Positions 1-6,253 of a DNA stretch of 6,979 nucleotides are shown here, piece after piece. The stretch's first letter is position 1, and each line of letters opens with the position of its first letter. Source of the DNA: an uncultured bacterium (lineage in GTDB: Bacteria > Actinomycetota > Coriobacteriia > Coriobacteriales > Eggerthellaceae); assembly GCA_905215325.1 (NCBI GenBank), contig CAJMPP010000052.1, positions 1 to 6,979 of the forward strand, read 5' to 3'. Made by a program: the position numbers and the translations under genes. Under the pieces are notes generated by a model that saw nothing but the letters and a program-made list of their open reading frames with translations, had not been told where the DNA came from and made no database searches.

Positions 1-52
1 GGACTGACTACGAATCAGTACGTCGGGGGTTCGAATCCCTCACGGCGCACCA
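1..52 (+). tRNA. tRNA-Arg(ACG), 3' part, cut by window start
   Basis: These bases are identical to the last 52 bases of the complete tRNA at 77-153. They cover the end of the D stem, the anticodon arm with loop CTACGAA (anticodon ACG), the T arm with GGTTCGAATCC, the 3' acceptor strand ACGGCGC, the discriminator A and an encoded CCA. The 5' half lies outside the window, so completeness cannot be confirmed. It would decode CGU, and CGC/CGA if the first anticodon base is converted to inosine, as is known for this isoacceptor. Confidence 0.93.
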
Positions 53-76
53 TTTTAACAGCGCGTTTGACAATGT

Positions 77-153
77 GCGCCGTTACCTCAGCTGGATAGA
101 GGGACTGACTACGAATCAGTACGTCGGGGGTTCGAATCCCTCACGGCGCACCA
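77..153 (+). tRNA. tRNA-Arg(ACG), complete
   Basis: The cloverleaf can be folded by eye. The acceptor stem is GCGCCGT with ACGGCGC. The D stem is CCTC with GAGG, and the D loop AGCTGGATA carries the conserved GG. The anticodon stem is ACTGA with TCAGT and the loop CTACGAA has anticodon ACG (111-113). The T stem is GGGGG with CCCTC around TTCGAAT. Discriminator A is followed by encoded CCA (151-153). It follows the preceding copy after only 24 bases, so both are probably processed from one transcript. The 5' promoter is outside the window. Confidence 0.97.
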
Positions 154-167
154 TTTAGCTTGAAATT

Positions 168-201
168 CCGCAATGGCTCCACCGAGCACATGCGGTTTTT
201 T
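168..201 (+). terminator. intrinsic terminator of the tRNA-Arg cluster
   Basis: CCGCA (168-172) pairs with TGCGG (191-195), and inside it GCTC (176-179) pairs with GAGC (184-187) around a CACC loop. A run of six T (196-201) follows immediately, then TGTTTTG-like sequence. The position 15 bases after the tRNA CCA fits termination of the tRNA transcript, which separates it from the downstream metal-transport operon. Confidence 0.8.
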
Positions 202-260
202 GTTTTGTAGGCCAAAGAAAGGAACCCTGTTGAAGGTTCGAAAACCGAAACCTCACAGTA

Positions 261-314
261 TGTAGCCTTCCTTCGACTCCTCCCTTACGCTGGCAGCCGA
301 AGGAGCAGGCTGCA
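261..314 (+). other. long imperfect hairpin in the leader of the metal-transport operon
   Basis: The 237 bases between the tRNA terminator and the first operon gene contain no convincing gene. They do contain a 15-pair stem: TGTAGCCT (261-268) pairs with AGGCTGCA (307-314) with one G-T pair, and TCCTTCG (269-275) pairs with CGAAGGA (298-304). There is a two-base bulge (305-306) and a 22-base loop. No T run follows on either strand, so it is not a standard terminator. It could be a folded 5' UTR element or a DNA-level site, depending on where transcription starts. A second, weaker stem CGGCA/TGCCG (385-389/404-408) lies closer to the start codon. The conserved M-box magnesium riboswitch sequence was not recognised. 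Confidence 0.4.
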
Positions 315-438
315 GCGCGCTCTCGTTTGATAGAAGCTTTACATGCCCATAACGCCGTTGTCGTATGGCAGACGTAGCATTATCCGGCACCTGTAAAAGC
401 CCCTGCCGAACGCGAGCATGGACAGTAAGGGAAGTATC

Positions 439-1791
439 ATGCTCTATCTCTCTCAAATGCTGGGAAAGCCGGTGGTCGATTGCACCGGTGAGAAAATCGG
501 CACCGTATCCGACCTCGCCATCTCCACGGGCGAGGTGTTTCCGCGCATCACCAGCCTGGCCTTCCAAGGCCCGGGCAAGATCCCCTTCATGATCTCATGG
601 CGCAAGTACGTCGACGAGTTCGACGATGACGGCCTCACCTTGCAGGTCGAAGCGCACGATATCCGCTTCAGCTATCTGCAGCCCGACGAGGTGCTGCTTG
701 CACGCGACCTTATGAACCGCCAGATCGTCGACACGCAGGGCCTGAAGGTCGTGCGCGTAAACGACCTGAAGCTTTCCGTATCCGGCTCCCAGCTTCGCCT
801 GCTTGGCGCCGAGGTTGGCGTGCGCGGCATCCTGCGCGGCCTTGCTCCCTGGATCGAGCGCTCGGTGGTCTCCGTCGCCAAGGTCTTCGGAAAGAAGATC
901 GACGAGCAGATCATCGCCTGGAACTATATGGACCTACTGGACCGTGACCTTTCCGAGGTGCAGCTGTCCGTCACCCACAAGCGCTTGGACGAGCTGCACC
1001 CCGCCGACGTCGCGGACATTTTGGAGCAGCTGGACCCGCAGCAGCGCGCGAACGTGTTCGAACACCTCGACGACGCCCAAGCTACCGAGGCTATCTCGGA
1101 GATGGAGGATGAATATCAGTCCGACTTCATCGAGAGTTTGGACAACAAGCAGGCCGCTAACGTGCTGGGCAACATGGACCCGGACGATGCAGCCGATATC
1201 GTGCGCGACCTATCCTACGAACGCGCCGAAACGCTCCTGCGCCTTATGGGCGTGGAGGACGCAACGGAGATCCGCCGCCTGCTCGGCTACAAAGACGGCA
1301 CCGCCGGCGGCATGATGACCACGCAGTTCGTATCCGTCGCCGACACCGACACCGTCGGGCACGCCATCGAGGTGCTTCGCGAGCTTCCGGAGGACCATCC
1401 TTCCGTCCACTTCGTATACGTGCTGGATGAATACGACAAGCTGGTTGGCGTCTGCTCGCTGCGCACTTTGGTGCTCACCGATGACAAAACGCCCATGTCG
1501 AAGTGCATGTACGACGACCTGATCACCGCAACGCCGGACGAAACCGAAGAGGACGTATCGGCCGACATCTTCAAGTACGATTTGACCGCCATGCCCGTCG
1601 TGGACGAGCACGGCGCCCTGCTGGGCATCGTCACCATCGACGACGCTTGGGACGCCATCGAGGACGACGTCAGCAGCGATAAAACGAAGACTTCCGTGTG
1701 GAAGTGGGTGGGCATCGCAACCGGCGCTCTGCTGTTCTTAATCCTGTACACCCTTGTCGTGCTGCAAATCGCAGGATTTCATTGGAGGTAA
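439..1791 (+). CDS. PRC-barrel / MgtE-N / CBS-pair protein with C-terminal membrane helix (putative Mg2+ sensor)
   Basis: 450-residue protein. Seen: an N-terminal PRC-barrel-like segment (about 1-75), a second PRC-like segment (about 85-135), a helical MgtE-N superhelix (about 175-285, rich in LDP/MDPDDAADI repeats), the MgtE-like junction YKDGTAGGMMTTQFVSV, a CBS pair (about 288-410), an acidic TIDDAWDAIEDD linker and one hydrophobic helix (about 423-446). Known: in MgtE channels the N and CBS domains bind Mg2+ and gate the pore. Here the five-helix MgtE pore is absent, so this protein cannot itself be an MgtE channel. Inferred: a membrane-anchored Mg2+-responsive regulator or subunit for the NRAMP-type transporter encoded 3 bases downstream. 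ATG 439 is chosen over ATG 418 because AAGGGAAG at 427-434 is a ribosome binding site for 439 and would lie inside the reading frame if 418 were used. Confidence 0.9.
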   Translation: MLYLSQMLGKPVVDCTGEKIGTVSDLAISTGEVFPRITSLAFQGPGKIPFMISWRKYVDEFDDDGLTLQVEAHDIRFSYLQPDEVLLARDLMNRQIVDTQGLKVVRVNDLKLSVSGSQLRLLGAEVGVRGILRGLAPWIERSVVSVAKVFGKKIDEQIIAWNYMDLLDRDLSEVQLSVTHKRLDELHPADVADILEQLDPQQRANVFEHLDDAQATEAISEMEDEYQSDFIESLDNKQAANVLGNMDPDDAADIVRDLSYERAETLLRLMGVEDATEIRRLLGYKDGTAGGMMTTQFVSVADTDTVGHAIEVLRELPEDHPSVHFVYVLDEYDKLVGVCSLRTLVLTDDKTPMSKCMYDDLITATPDETEEDVSADIFKYDLTAMPVVDEHGALLGIVTIDDAWDAIEDDVSSDKTKTSVWKWVGIATGALLFLILYTLVVLQIAGFHWR

Positions 1792-1794
1792 GCC

Positions 1795-3177
1795 GTGGTT
1801 TTGAAGCAGAACGGCAAGACTGGGCGCGTTGCCGATATCGACTCGCATAACCCATTGGAGCGCAGCAGCTTCCACACCGGCGAGGCTACGCTGTCCGCCG
1901 AGCAGCTTGCAGAGAAACAAGCGCTCGAGCAAACCGGCAGCTCAAACAAACCGAAGAGCAAGCTGCTGCTCATCTTGGCCGCCATGGGCCCAGGCATCGT
2001 CACGGCCATGGCGGGCAACGATGCCGGCGGCATCTCCACCTACTCGACCGTTGGCGCGCAGTTCGGCTTCGCCACGCTGTGGGTCATCCCTATCATGTGC
2101 GTGCTGCTCATCGTGGTGGAAATGACCGCCGCGAAGATGGGCGCCGTCACCGGCAAGGGGTTCGCCGCGCTCATCCGCGAATCCTTCGGCATCAGGCTCA
2201 CGGCGCTGGCCATGCTCGCACTGCTCATCGGCAACGTTTGCACCACGTTCTCCGAGTTCGCAGGCATCGCCTCGGGCATGGAGATGTTCGGCGTGTCGAA
2301 ATATATCGCCGTGCCCGTCGCCGCGATCGCTGTATGGCTGCTCATCGTAGGCGGCAGCTACAAGCGGGTGGAAAAGGTGTTCCTCATCTTGTCGCTGGTG
2401 TTCCTCACGTACGTGATCGCGGCGTTTTTGGCGCAACCGAACTGGGAGGATGCTGCCATCAACACCATCGTTCCCCACGTGGTGTATCAGCAAAGCTTCG
2501 TTTCACTGGTCATATCCATGATCGGCACCACCATTGCGCCTTGGATGATGTTCTTCAACCAGAGCAACGTGGTCGAGAAGGGCATCAAGCCCAATGAGCT
2601 GTTCACGCAGAAGGTCGACGTGGTCTCCGGCACCGTAGCTGCTTGCCTGGTCGCGTGGTTCATCATCGTCACCACGGGCACCGTGCTGTATCCGCAGGGA
2701 ATCGTCATCAGCGACGCCGCCGACGCGGCTGCCGCGCTGGCGCCGTTCGCAGGCAAATATGCCGAGGCCCTGTTCGCCATCGGCTTGATCGCCGCGTCGT
2801 TCTTGGCCGCATGCGTGCTTCCGCTGACCACGGCGTTCGTTATCTGCGAGGCATTCGGCTGGGAGGCCGGCGTGTCCTTCAAGTGGAAGGAAGCGCCGCT
2901 GTTCAAGAGCATCTTCACGTTCGTCATCGCGTTCTCGGCCGTCATCGTGCTCATCCCAAACATCGACCTCATGGGCGTCATGCTCATGGCGCAGTTCATC
3001 AACGGCCTGGTGCTGCCGGTACTGCTCGTGTTCATGGCGCTGATCTCGTCCGACAAGCGCGTCATGGGCAAATTCAAGTCCGGCCGCGTGACGAAGGTGC
3101 TCATCTGGGTCACCGTAGGCATCGTCTCCGTGCTTACCGCAGTACTGCTCGTTATGCAGGTGTTTGGAATCGGGTAG
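1795..3177 (+). CDS. NRAMP-family divalent metal transporter, NRMT-like (probable Mg2+ transporter)
   Basis: 460-residue polytopic membrane protein with a hydrophilic N-terminal tail of about 55 residues and roughly eleven hydrophobic helices. The SLC11/NRAMP fold is recognised from GPGIVTAMAGNDAGG in helix 1, GGSYKRVEKVF after helix 5, and GTTIAPWMMFFNQS in helix 6. The canonical helix 1 DPGN motif reads D76-A-G-G79 and the helix 6 M-P-H motif reads A248-P249-W250. The transition-metal ligands Asn and Met are therefore lost while the Asp is kept. Known: these replacements characterise NRAMP-related magnesium transporters (NRMT), shown to move Mg2+ in Clostridium acetobutylicum and Eggerthella lenta. 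Inferred: inward Mg2+ (possibly Mn2+) transport across the cytoplasmic membrane. The start is GTG 1795, with GGAGG (1784-1788) inside the last codons of the upstream gene. This arrangement implies one mRNA and translational coupling. No clear terminator follows. Confidence 0.93.
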   Translation: MVLKQNGKTGRVADIDSHNPLERSSFHTGEATLSAEQLAEKQALEQTGSSNKPKSKLLLILAAMGPGIVTAMAGNDAGGISTYSTVGAQFGFATLWVIPIMCVLLIVVEMTAAKMGAVTGKGFAALIRESFGIRLTALAMLALLIGNVCTTFSEFAGIASGMEMFGVSKYIAVPVAAIAVWLLIVGGSYKRVEKVFLILSLVFLTYVIAAFLAQPNWEDAAINTIVPHVVYQQSFVSLVISMIGTTIAPWMMFFNQSNVVEKGIKPNELFTQKVDVVSGTVAACLVAWFIIVTTGTVLYPQGIVISDAADAAAALAPFAGKYAEALFAIGLIAASFLAACVLPLTTAFVICEAFGWEAGVSFKWKEAPLFKSIFTFVIAFSAVIVLIPNIDLMGVMLMAQFINGLVLPVLLVFMALISSDKRVMGKFKSGRVTKVLIWVTVGIVSVLTAVLLVMQVFGIG

Positions 3178-3601
3178 AACCGGAAGCGTTATCGAATTCT
3201 TTGCCGTGGATGCGTTCGATCATATTCTGCAGGGTGATGGAGGACATGTACTCCTCCATTTCGTGTTCGACCGCGGAACACGCGACGGCAACGTTCTGCA
3301 GCAAAACGCTCGCACCCTCCTCCGCTTCCTTGCGCTCCGCTCGCGGACGGTCGTTCTGCAGCGCGTTGAAGATATCGAGCATGCTGACTTCGGAAGCGTC
3401 CTTTGCAAGGCTATAGCCGCCGTTTTTGCCTGGGCGCGCATGGATGATTCCGGCGTTGCGCAGCAGCTGCGCCAGCTGAATCAGGTAATCGCGCGGAATA
3501 GACATCTCATCGGCCACCTCGCGAGACGAGCATATCGAGCCCTTTTCCGCTAGATACAGCACCGCACGCATCCCATATTCAACCGAAGCCTTGAAGTGCA
3601 C
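3152..3601 (-). CDS. Rrf2-family transcriptional regulator
   Basis: 149-residue winged helix-turn-helix protein when started at GTG 3601. Seen: the typical Rrf2 opening HFKASVEYGMRAVLYLAEKG, a recognition-helix region REVADEMSIPRDYLIQLAQLL, and the family wing ARPGKNGGYSLAK (about residues 60-73), then a long dimerisation helix and a C-terminal tail. Only one cysteine (VAVACSAVE) lies where Fe-S members such as IscR carry three, so an IscR-type cluster is unlikely and the signal sensed is unknown. GTG 3601 is preferred because GAGGG lies five bases upstream and the product then begins as family members usually do; a TTG at 3694 would add 31 atypical residues. The 3' end overlaps the transporter gene by 26 bp on the opposite strand. 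It is divergent from the cyclo-ligase gene and may regulate it, itself or distant genes. Confidence 0.9.
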   Translation of the reverse strand: MHFKASVEYGMRAVLYLAEKGSICSSREVADEMSIPRDYLIQLAQLLRNAGIIHARPGKNGGYSLAKDASEVSMLDIFNALQNDRPRAERKEAEEGASVLLQNVAVACSAVEHEMEEYMSSITLQNMIERIHGKEFDNASGSTRFQTPA

Positions 3602-3696
3602 CGTTTCCCTCGTTCCTGTTTCGTGTTCGATGTTTCTGGCCAGTTGAATCGTCGCCCGCTTCCTCATAGCAGTCATGGCCATCACCGGATTCAACG

Positions 3697-3712
3697 AGTA
3701 TGCTTACATACT
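3697..3712. promoter_or_regulatory. perfect inverted repeat, candidate Rrf2 operator
   Basis: AGTATG (3697-3702) and CATACT (3707-3712) form a perfect inverted repeat around CTTA. It sits in the 192-bp region between the divergent Rrf2 and cyclo-ligase genes, about 95 bp upstream of the regulator start. Rrf2 proteins bind as dimers to palindromes and often control their own gene. On the - strand the right half of the repeat reads as a -10-like CATACT, so binding could block transcription of the regulator. The link to this protein is inferred from position and symmetry only. Confidence 0.4.
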
Positions 3713-3719
3713 AGCGCAG

Positions 3720-3748
3720 TCGATAATCCTCTACTTTATTGCTATGCT
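3720..3748 (+). promoter_or_regulatory. candidate promoter of the cyclo-ligase gene
   Basis: TCGATA (3720-3725) and TATGCT (3743-3748) are separated by 17 bases and each matches four of six positions of the sigma-70 type consensus. They lie about 45 bases upstream of the ATG at 3794, next to the inverted repeat at 3697-3712. The match is modest and this is the best of several weak options. Confidence 0.25.
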
Positions 3749-3793
3749 TTTTCACACGATACTGAGAATTCGTCCATTTTCAAGGAACATGAT

Positions 3794-4417
3794 ATGACTT
3801 TGAAACAAGATACACGGGCTTCGGTTCTTGCCCGGCGCAAAGCGATTCCCGAAGCCAAGCGCAAAGAGAAGAGTCTCCTCATCTGCGAGCGATTCCTGGC
3901 GGAAATCGACCTTTGGTTGGCTAGTTGCGAGCATCCCACAGCTTCCACCAGGCCGCTGCGCATCGCTGCTTACGAGCCCATGAACAGCGAAGTCGACGTG
4001 CACCCTCTGCTATTTTCGGCATACGAACGCGGCTGGGAGGTGCACTTGCCCTGCATGGCCAAGGATGCGCCGGATGCGCCGGCGCACATGGTGTTCTTCC
4101 CGATTACGCAGAACGACCTGACCGAGCAGCGCCCCGCCTTCCTCGACCATCCAGCACGACCTTACCTGCTTGACGACCTGCACGCCCAAGGCTGGCGGGA
4201 AGCCGATAAGCAGCTGTTCGACATCGCCGTCATCCCTCTGGTGGCCTTCGACAGCAGCCTCATGCGCCTCGGATACGGCGGCGGGAATTACGACCGGTTC
4301 CTTCCCAAGCTTCGCGATGACAGCTTCGTGGCTGGCGTGGCATTCGAAGAGCAGCGCGTCGACCGCGTACCTACCGAACCCCACGACCTTCCCCTCCCCC
4401 GCATCTTCTCGGTATAA
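3794..4417 (+). CDS. 5-formyltetrahydrofolate cyclo-ligase
   Basis: 207 residues, the usual size for the family (EC 6.3.3.2). The enzyme uses ATP to convert 5-formyltetrahydrofolate to 5,10-methenyltetrahydrofolate in the cytoplasm, returning a storage or inhibitory folate to one-carbon metabolism. Seen: an N-terminal basic helix containing ASVLARRKAIPEAKRKEK that matches the substrate/ATP-binding start of the family, EPMNSEVDVHPLL (about 61-73), and the diagnostic nucleotide-binding motif RLGYGGGNYDRFLPKL (about 158-173) preceded by IPLVAFD. The end PTEPHDLPLPRIFSV also fits. ATG 3794 is chosen because AAGGA (3782-3786) sits at good distance; an open frame extends upstream to 3596, but it crosses the regulator's promoter region and adds non-family sequence. 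The gene is transcribed alone and ends at the terminator at 4419-4448. Confidence 0.93.
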   Translation: MTLKQDTRASVLARRKAIPEAKRKEKSLLICERFLAEIDLWLASCEHPTASTRPLRIAAYEPMNSEVDVHPLLFSAYERGWEVHLPCMAKDAPDAPAHMVFFPITQNDLTEQRPAFLDHPARPYLLDDLHAQGWREADKQLFDIAVIPLVAFDSSLMRLGYGGGNYDRFLPKLRDDSFVAGVAFEEQRVDRVPTEPHDLPLPRIFSV

Positions 4418-4418
4418 A

Positions 4419-4448
4419 AAAGAGAGGACCCGACAGGGCCCTCTCTTT
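4419..4448. terminator. bidirectional intrinsic terminator between convergent genes
   Basis: AAAGAGAGG (4419-4427) pairs with CCTCTCTTT (4440-4448), then after one A-C mismatch CCC (4429-4431) pairs with GGG (4436-4438) around a GACA loop. For the - strand gene the stem runs into TTTTTTA (complement of 4415-4421), a strong terminator. For the + strand the run after the stem is short (TTTCG), so termination of the cyclo-ligase transcript may be weaker. The hairpin begins two bases after the cyclo-ligase stop codon. Confidence 0.88.
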
Positions 4449-4490
4449 CGCATTCTTGCCACTTTTGCGGCTTACACCGCGCATCGACGT

Positions 4491-6146
4491 TTATTTCTTC
4501 ATGCCGATGTTGGACTTGTGCAGGATCTTCACCGCCACGACGATGAGCACCGCGCCCAGCGCCAGGCAGATCCACGGGTTACCCGTGAAACCGGCGACGA
4601 TGTAGCACACGAAGCAGACGACCATGACAGTGGTCGCATACGGCAGCTGCGTTGCCACATGGCGCAGGTGGTTGCACTTCGCGCCGGCGGACGACAGGAT
4701 GGTGGTGTCCGAGATCGGCGAGATATGGTCGCCATACACAGCACCTGCCAGCGTTGCGCCCACGGCAACCAGGAACAGCGGATCGCCCTCGTTGAACACG
4801 CCGACGACGATGGGCAGGATCAGCGCAATGGTGCCCCAGCTCGTGCCCATGGCGAAGCCGATGAAGCCGGCCACTAGGAAGATGATGCACGGCAGGATGG
4901 CCAGGCTCACGCCCAAGCTGTTCAGGAAGCCGCTGACGAAGTCACCCGTGCCGAGCATGTAACGGCAGCAGCCACCCAGGCTCCATGCCAGCACCAAGAT
5001 CATGATGGCGCCGACCATGGAACGCACGCCCTCGGAGATGCTCTCCACAAATCCGCTCAGCGTGGTCAGACCGCGCGGCAGGAACATGGCACCAGCTACG
5101 CACAGGGCCACCGTAGCGCCGATGCACAGACCGCCGACCGGGTTCTCGCCGACAGCGGTGGCGAAGTCAACGCCCTCGAAAAAGCCGCCCGTGTACATCA
5201 TGCCCAGGATCGAGAAGAAGATCAGCACCAGGATAGGCACGATCAGGTCGTAGACCTTGCCCTTCTCGGAGATGTTAAGGCCCTTGTATTCATCAATGGC
5301 CGCCGATGCGGACTGCTCGATGTCGGCCTGCTCAGTGACGACCGACTCTAGGTTGGTGTGATCATCAAGATCGGCTTCAGCCTGCTCGGAAAGACCCATG
5401 GTGGACAGCTTCTCCAGCAGCTTGCCGCCCTCGGCAGTAGCGCCCTCGGTGGACTTCGCCTCTGCCTCGGCAGCACGCATCGGACCGTAATCGTTCTTGT
5501 TCGTGATCAGCATGAAGAACACGAAGAAGATGGTGAGCAGGGCATAGAAGTTATACGGGATGGACTGCACGAACGTGGTGAAGCCATCGTCTCCCAGGTA
5601 ACCGCCGACCGCAACGGCCCACGAGGATACCGGTGCGATGATGCAGACCGGGGCTGCCGTGGAGTCGATGATCCAAGCCAGCTTCTCATGGCTGACATGG
5701 AAACGATCGGTCACAGGGCGCATGACCGCACCGACCGTCAAGCAGTTGAAGTAGTCGTCGACGAAAATGATGATGCCCAGCAAGCCCGTGAGCACCTGCG
5801 CGGCGCGCGCGTTCTTGATACGAGTGGATACCCATTCGGCATAAGCACGGCTACCGCCAGCCGTGGCAATGACCACGGTCAGCGCGCCCAGCAACGCAAG
5901 GAACAGCAGCAACGCTCCGTTATCGGCGATCTGCAGCGCCATCGCGTTCGGCACATCGGTGAATGCCGTGATCAACTGGTCGACGCCGACACCGTTGAGG
6001 GTGAACTGGTAGATAACCATGCCGACGAATACGCCGATGGTCAGCGACGAGTACACCTCTTTGGTGATGAGCGCCAGAGCTAACGCCAGCAACGGCGGCA
6101 CGATAGACCAAGCGCCGGTGCTGATAAGCTCGAAAGCCTCTTCCAT
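4491..6146 (-). CDS. NhaC-family Na+/H+ antiporter-like membrane transporter
   Basis: 551-residue polytopic membrane protein of the NhaC / Na_H_antiporter family, in two hydrophobic halves. Seen: IIFVDDYFNCLTVGAVMRP (about 126-144) and DSTAAPVCIIAPVSSWAV (about 161-178) in the first half; GFAMGTSWGTIALILP (about 430-445) and YGDHISPISDTTILSSAG (about 471-488) in the second. These are the conserved ion-pathway segments of the family. Between the halves lies an acidic, Ala/Glu-rich hydrophilic insert (about 220-298). The family includes Na+/H+ antiporters and organic-solute/H+ or Na+ exchangers, so the substrate is uncertain. ATG 6146 is preceded by AAGGG about seven bases upstream and begins MEEAFELISTGAW, with a membrane helix soon after. 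The frame stays open to ATG 6254, but that extension would be translated through the parS site and has no membrane or family character. Confidence 0.92.
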   Translation of the reverse strand: MEEAFELISTGAWSIVPPLLALALALITKEVYSSLTIGVFVGMVIYQFTLNGVGVDQLITAFTDVPNAMALQIADNGALLLFLALLGALTVVIATAGGSRAYAEWVSTRIKNARAAQVLTGLLGIIIFVDDYFNCLTVGAVMRPVTDRFHVSHEKLAWIIDSTAAPVCIIAPVSSWAVAVGGYLGDDGFTTFVQSIPYNFYALLTIFFVFFMLITNKNDYGPMRAAEAEAKSTEGATAEGGKLLEKLSTMGLSEQAEADLDDHTNLESVVTEQADIEQSASAAIDEYKGLNISEKGKVYDLIVPILVLIFFSILGMMYTGGFFEGVDFATAVGENPVGGLCIGATVALCVAGAMFLPRGLTTLSGFVESISEGVRSMVGAIMILVLAWSLGGCCRYMLGTGDFVSGFLNSLGVSLAILPCIIFLVAGFIGFAMGTSWGTIALILPIVVGVFNEGDPLFLVAVGATLAGAVYGDHISPISDTTILSSAGAKCNHLRHVATQLPYATTVMVVCFVCYIVAGFTGNPWICLALGAVLIVVAVKILHKSNIGMKK

Positions 6147-6191
6147 TTCCTTTCCCTTTCTCCATAAGGTCCTCAAAGTCCATTGCGAATC

Positions 6192-6197
6192 AGTATA
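6192..6197 (-). promoter_or_regulatory. candidate -10 element for the NhaC-family gene
   Basis: On the - strand this reads TATACT, five of six matches to TATAAT, 46 bases from the ATG at 6146, giving a leader of about 40 bases. No good -35 hexamer lies at 16-18 bases, so the assignment is tentative. Confidence 0.3.
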
Positions 6198-6237
6198 CAA
6201 GCGCAACGGTCGAACCGCACCAAGATTCCGCCGGAGG

Positions 6238-6253
6238 GGTTTCACGTGAAACA
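6238..6253. other. parS: parS site (ParB/Spo0J centromere-like binding site)
   Basis: The 16 bases GGTTTCACGTGAAACA match the conserved bacterial chromosomal parS palindrome TGTTTCACGTGAAACA at 15 of 16 positions, and the inner 14 bases (6239-6252) are a perfect palindrome. Known: ParB dimers load at such sites, spread as CTP-bound clamps and recruit SMC condensin to segregate the origin region; parS sites cluster near oriC. The site is intergenic, about 40 bp upstream of the candidate -10 of the NhaC-family gene. No parA/parB or dnaA gene is in the window, so origin proximity is inferred. Chance occurrence of a 14-base perfect match in a window this size is very unlikely. Confidence 0.85.

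Noticed and set aside
67..72. TTGACA hexamer between the two tRNA genes as a promoter -35 box
   Set aside because: The complete tRNA begins five bases later, so a -10 element would fall inside the tRNA. The spacer is more likely transcribed with both tRNAs.
1..201. Integration (att) site of a mobile element at the tRNA-Arg genes
   Set aside because: The repeated 3' end is fully explained by two tandem tRNA genes. No integrase or other mobile gene is nearby and no third copy of the tRNA end occurs.
338..366. TTTACA-N17-TCGTAT as promoter of the first operon
   Set aside because: The -35 matches well, but the -10 matches only three of six bases and alternatives are equally weak, so the start of transcription is left open.
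202..438. M-box (ykoK) magnesium riboswitch upstream of the Mg2+-transport operon
   Set aside because: The highly conserved M-box core sequences were not found in this leader. The visible hairpin does not resemble it, so no riboswitch is called.
803..1315. Long open frames on other frames and the opposite strand inside the sensor, transporter and antiporter genes
   Set aside because: They are by-products of GC-rich codon use. Their translations are low-complexity Arg/Ser/His/Pro-rich sequence without domains, and they have no ribosome binding sites.
3596..3793. N-terminal extension of the cyclo-ligase reading frame by 66 residues
   Set aside because: The added residues have no family similarity and overlap the divergent promoter region, and a good ribosome binding site points to ATG 3794.
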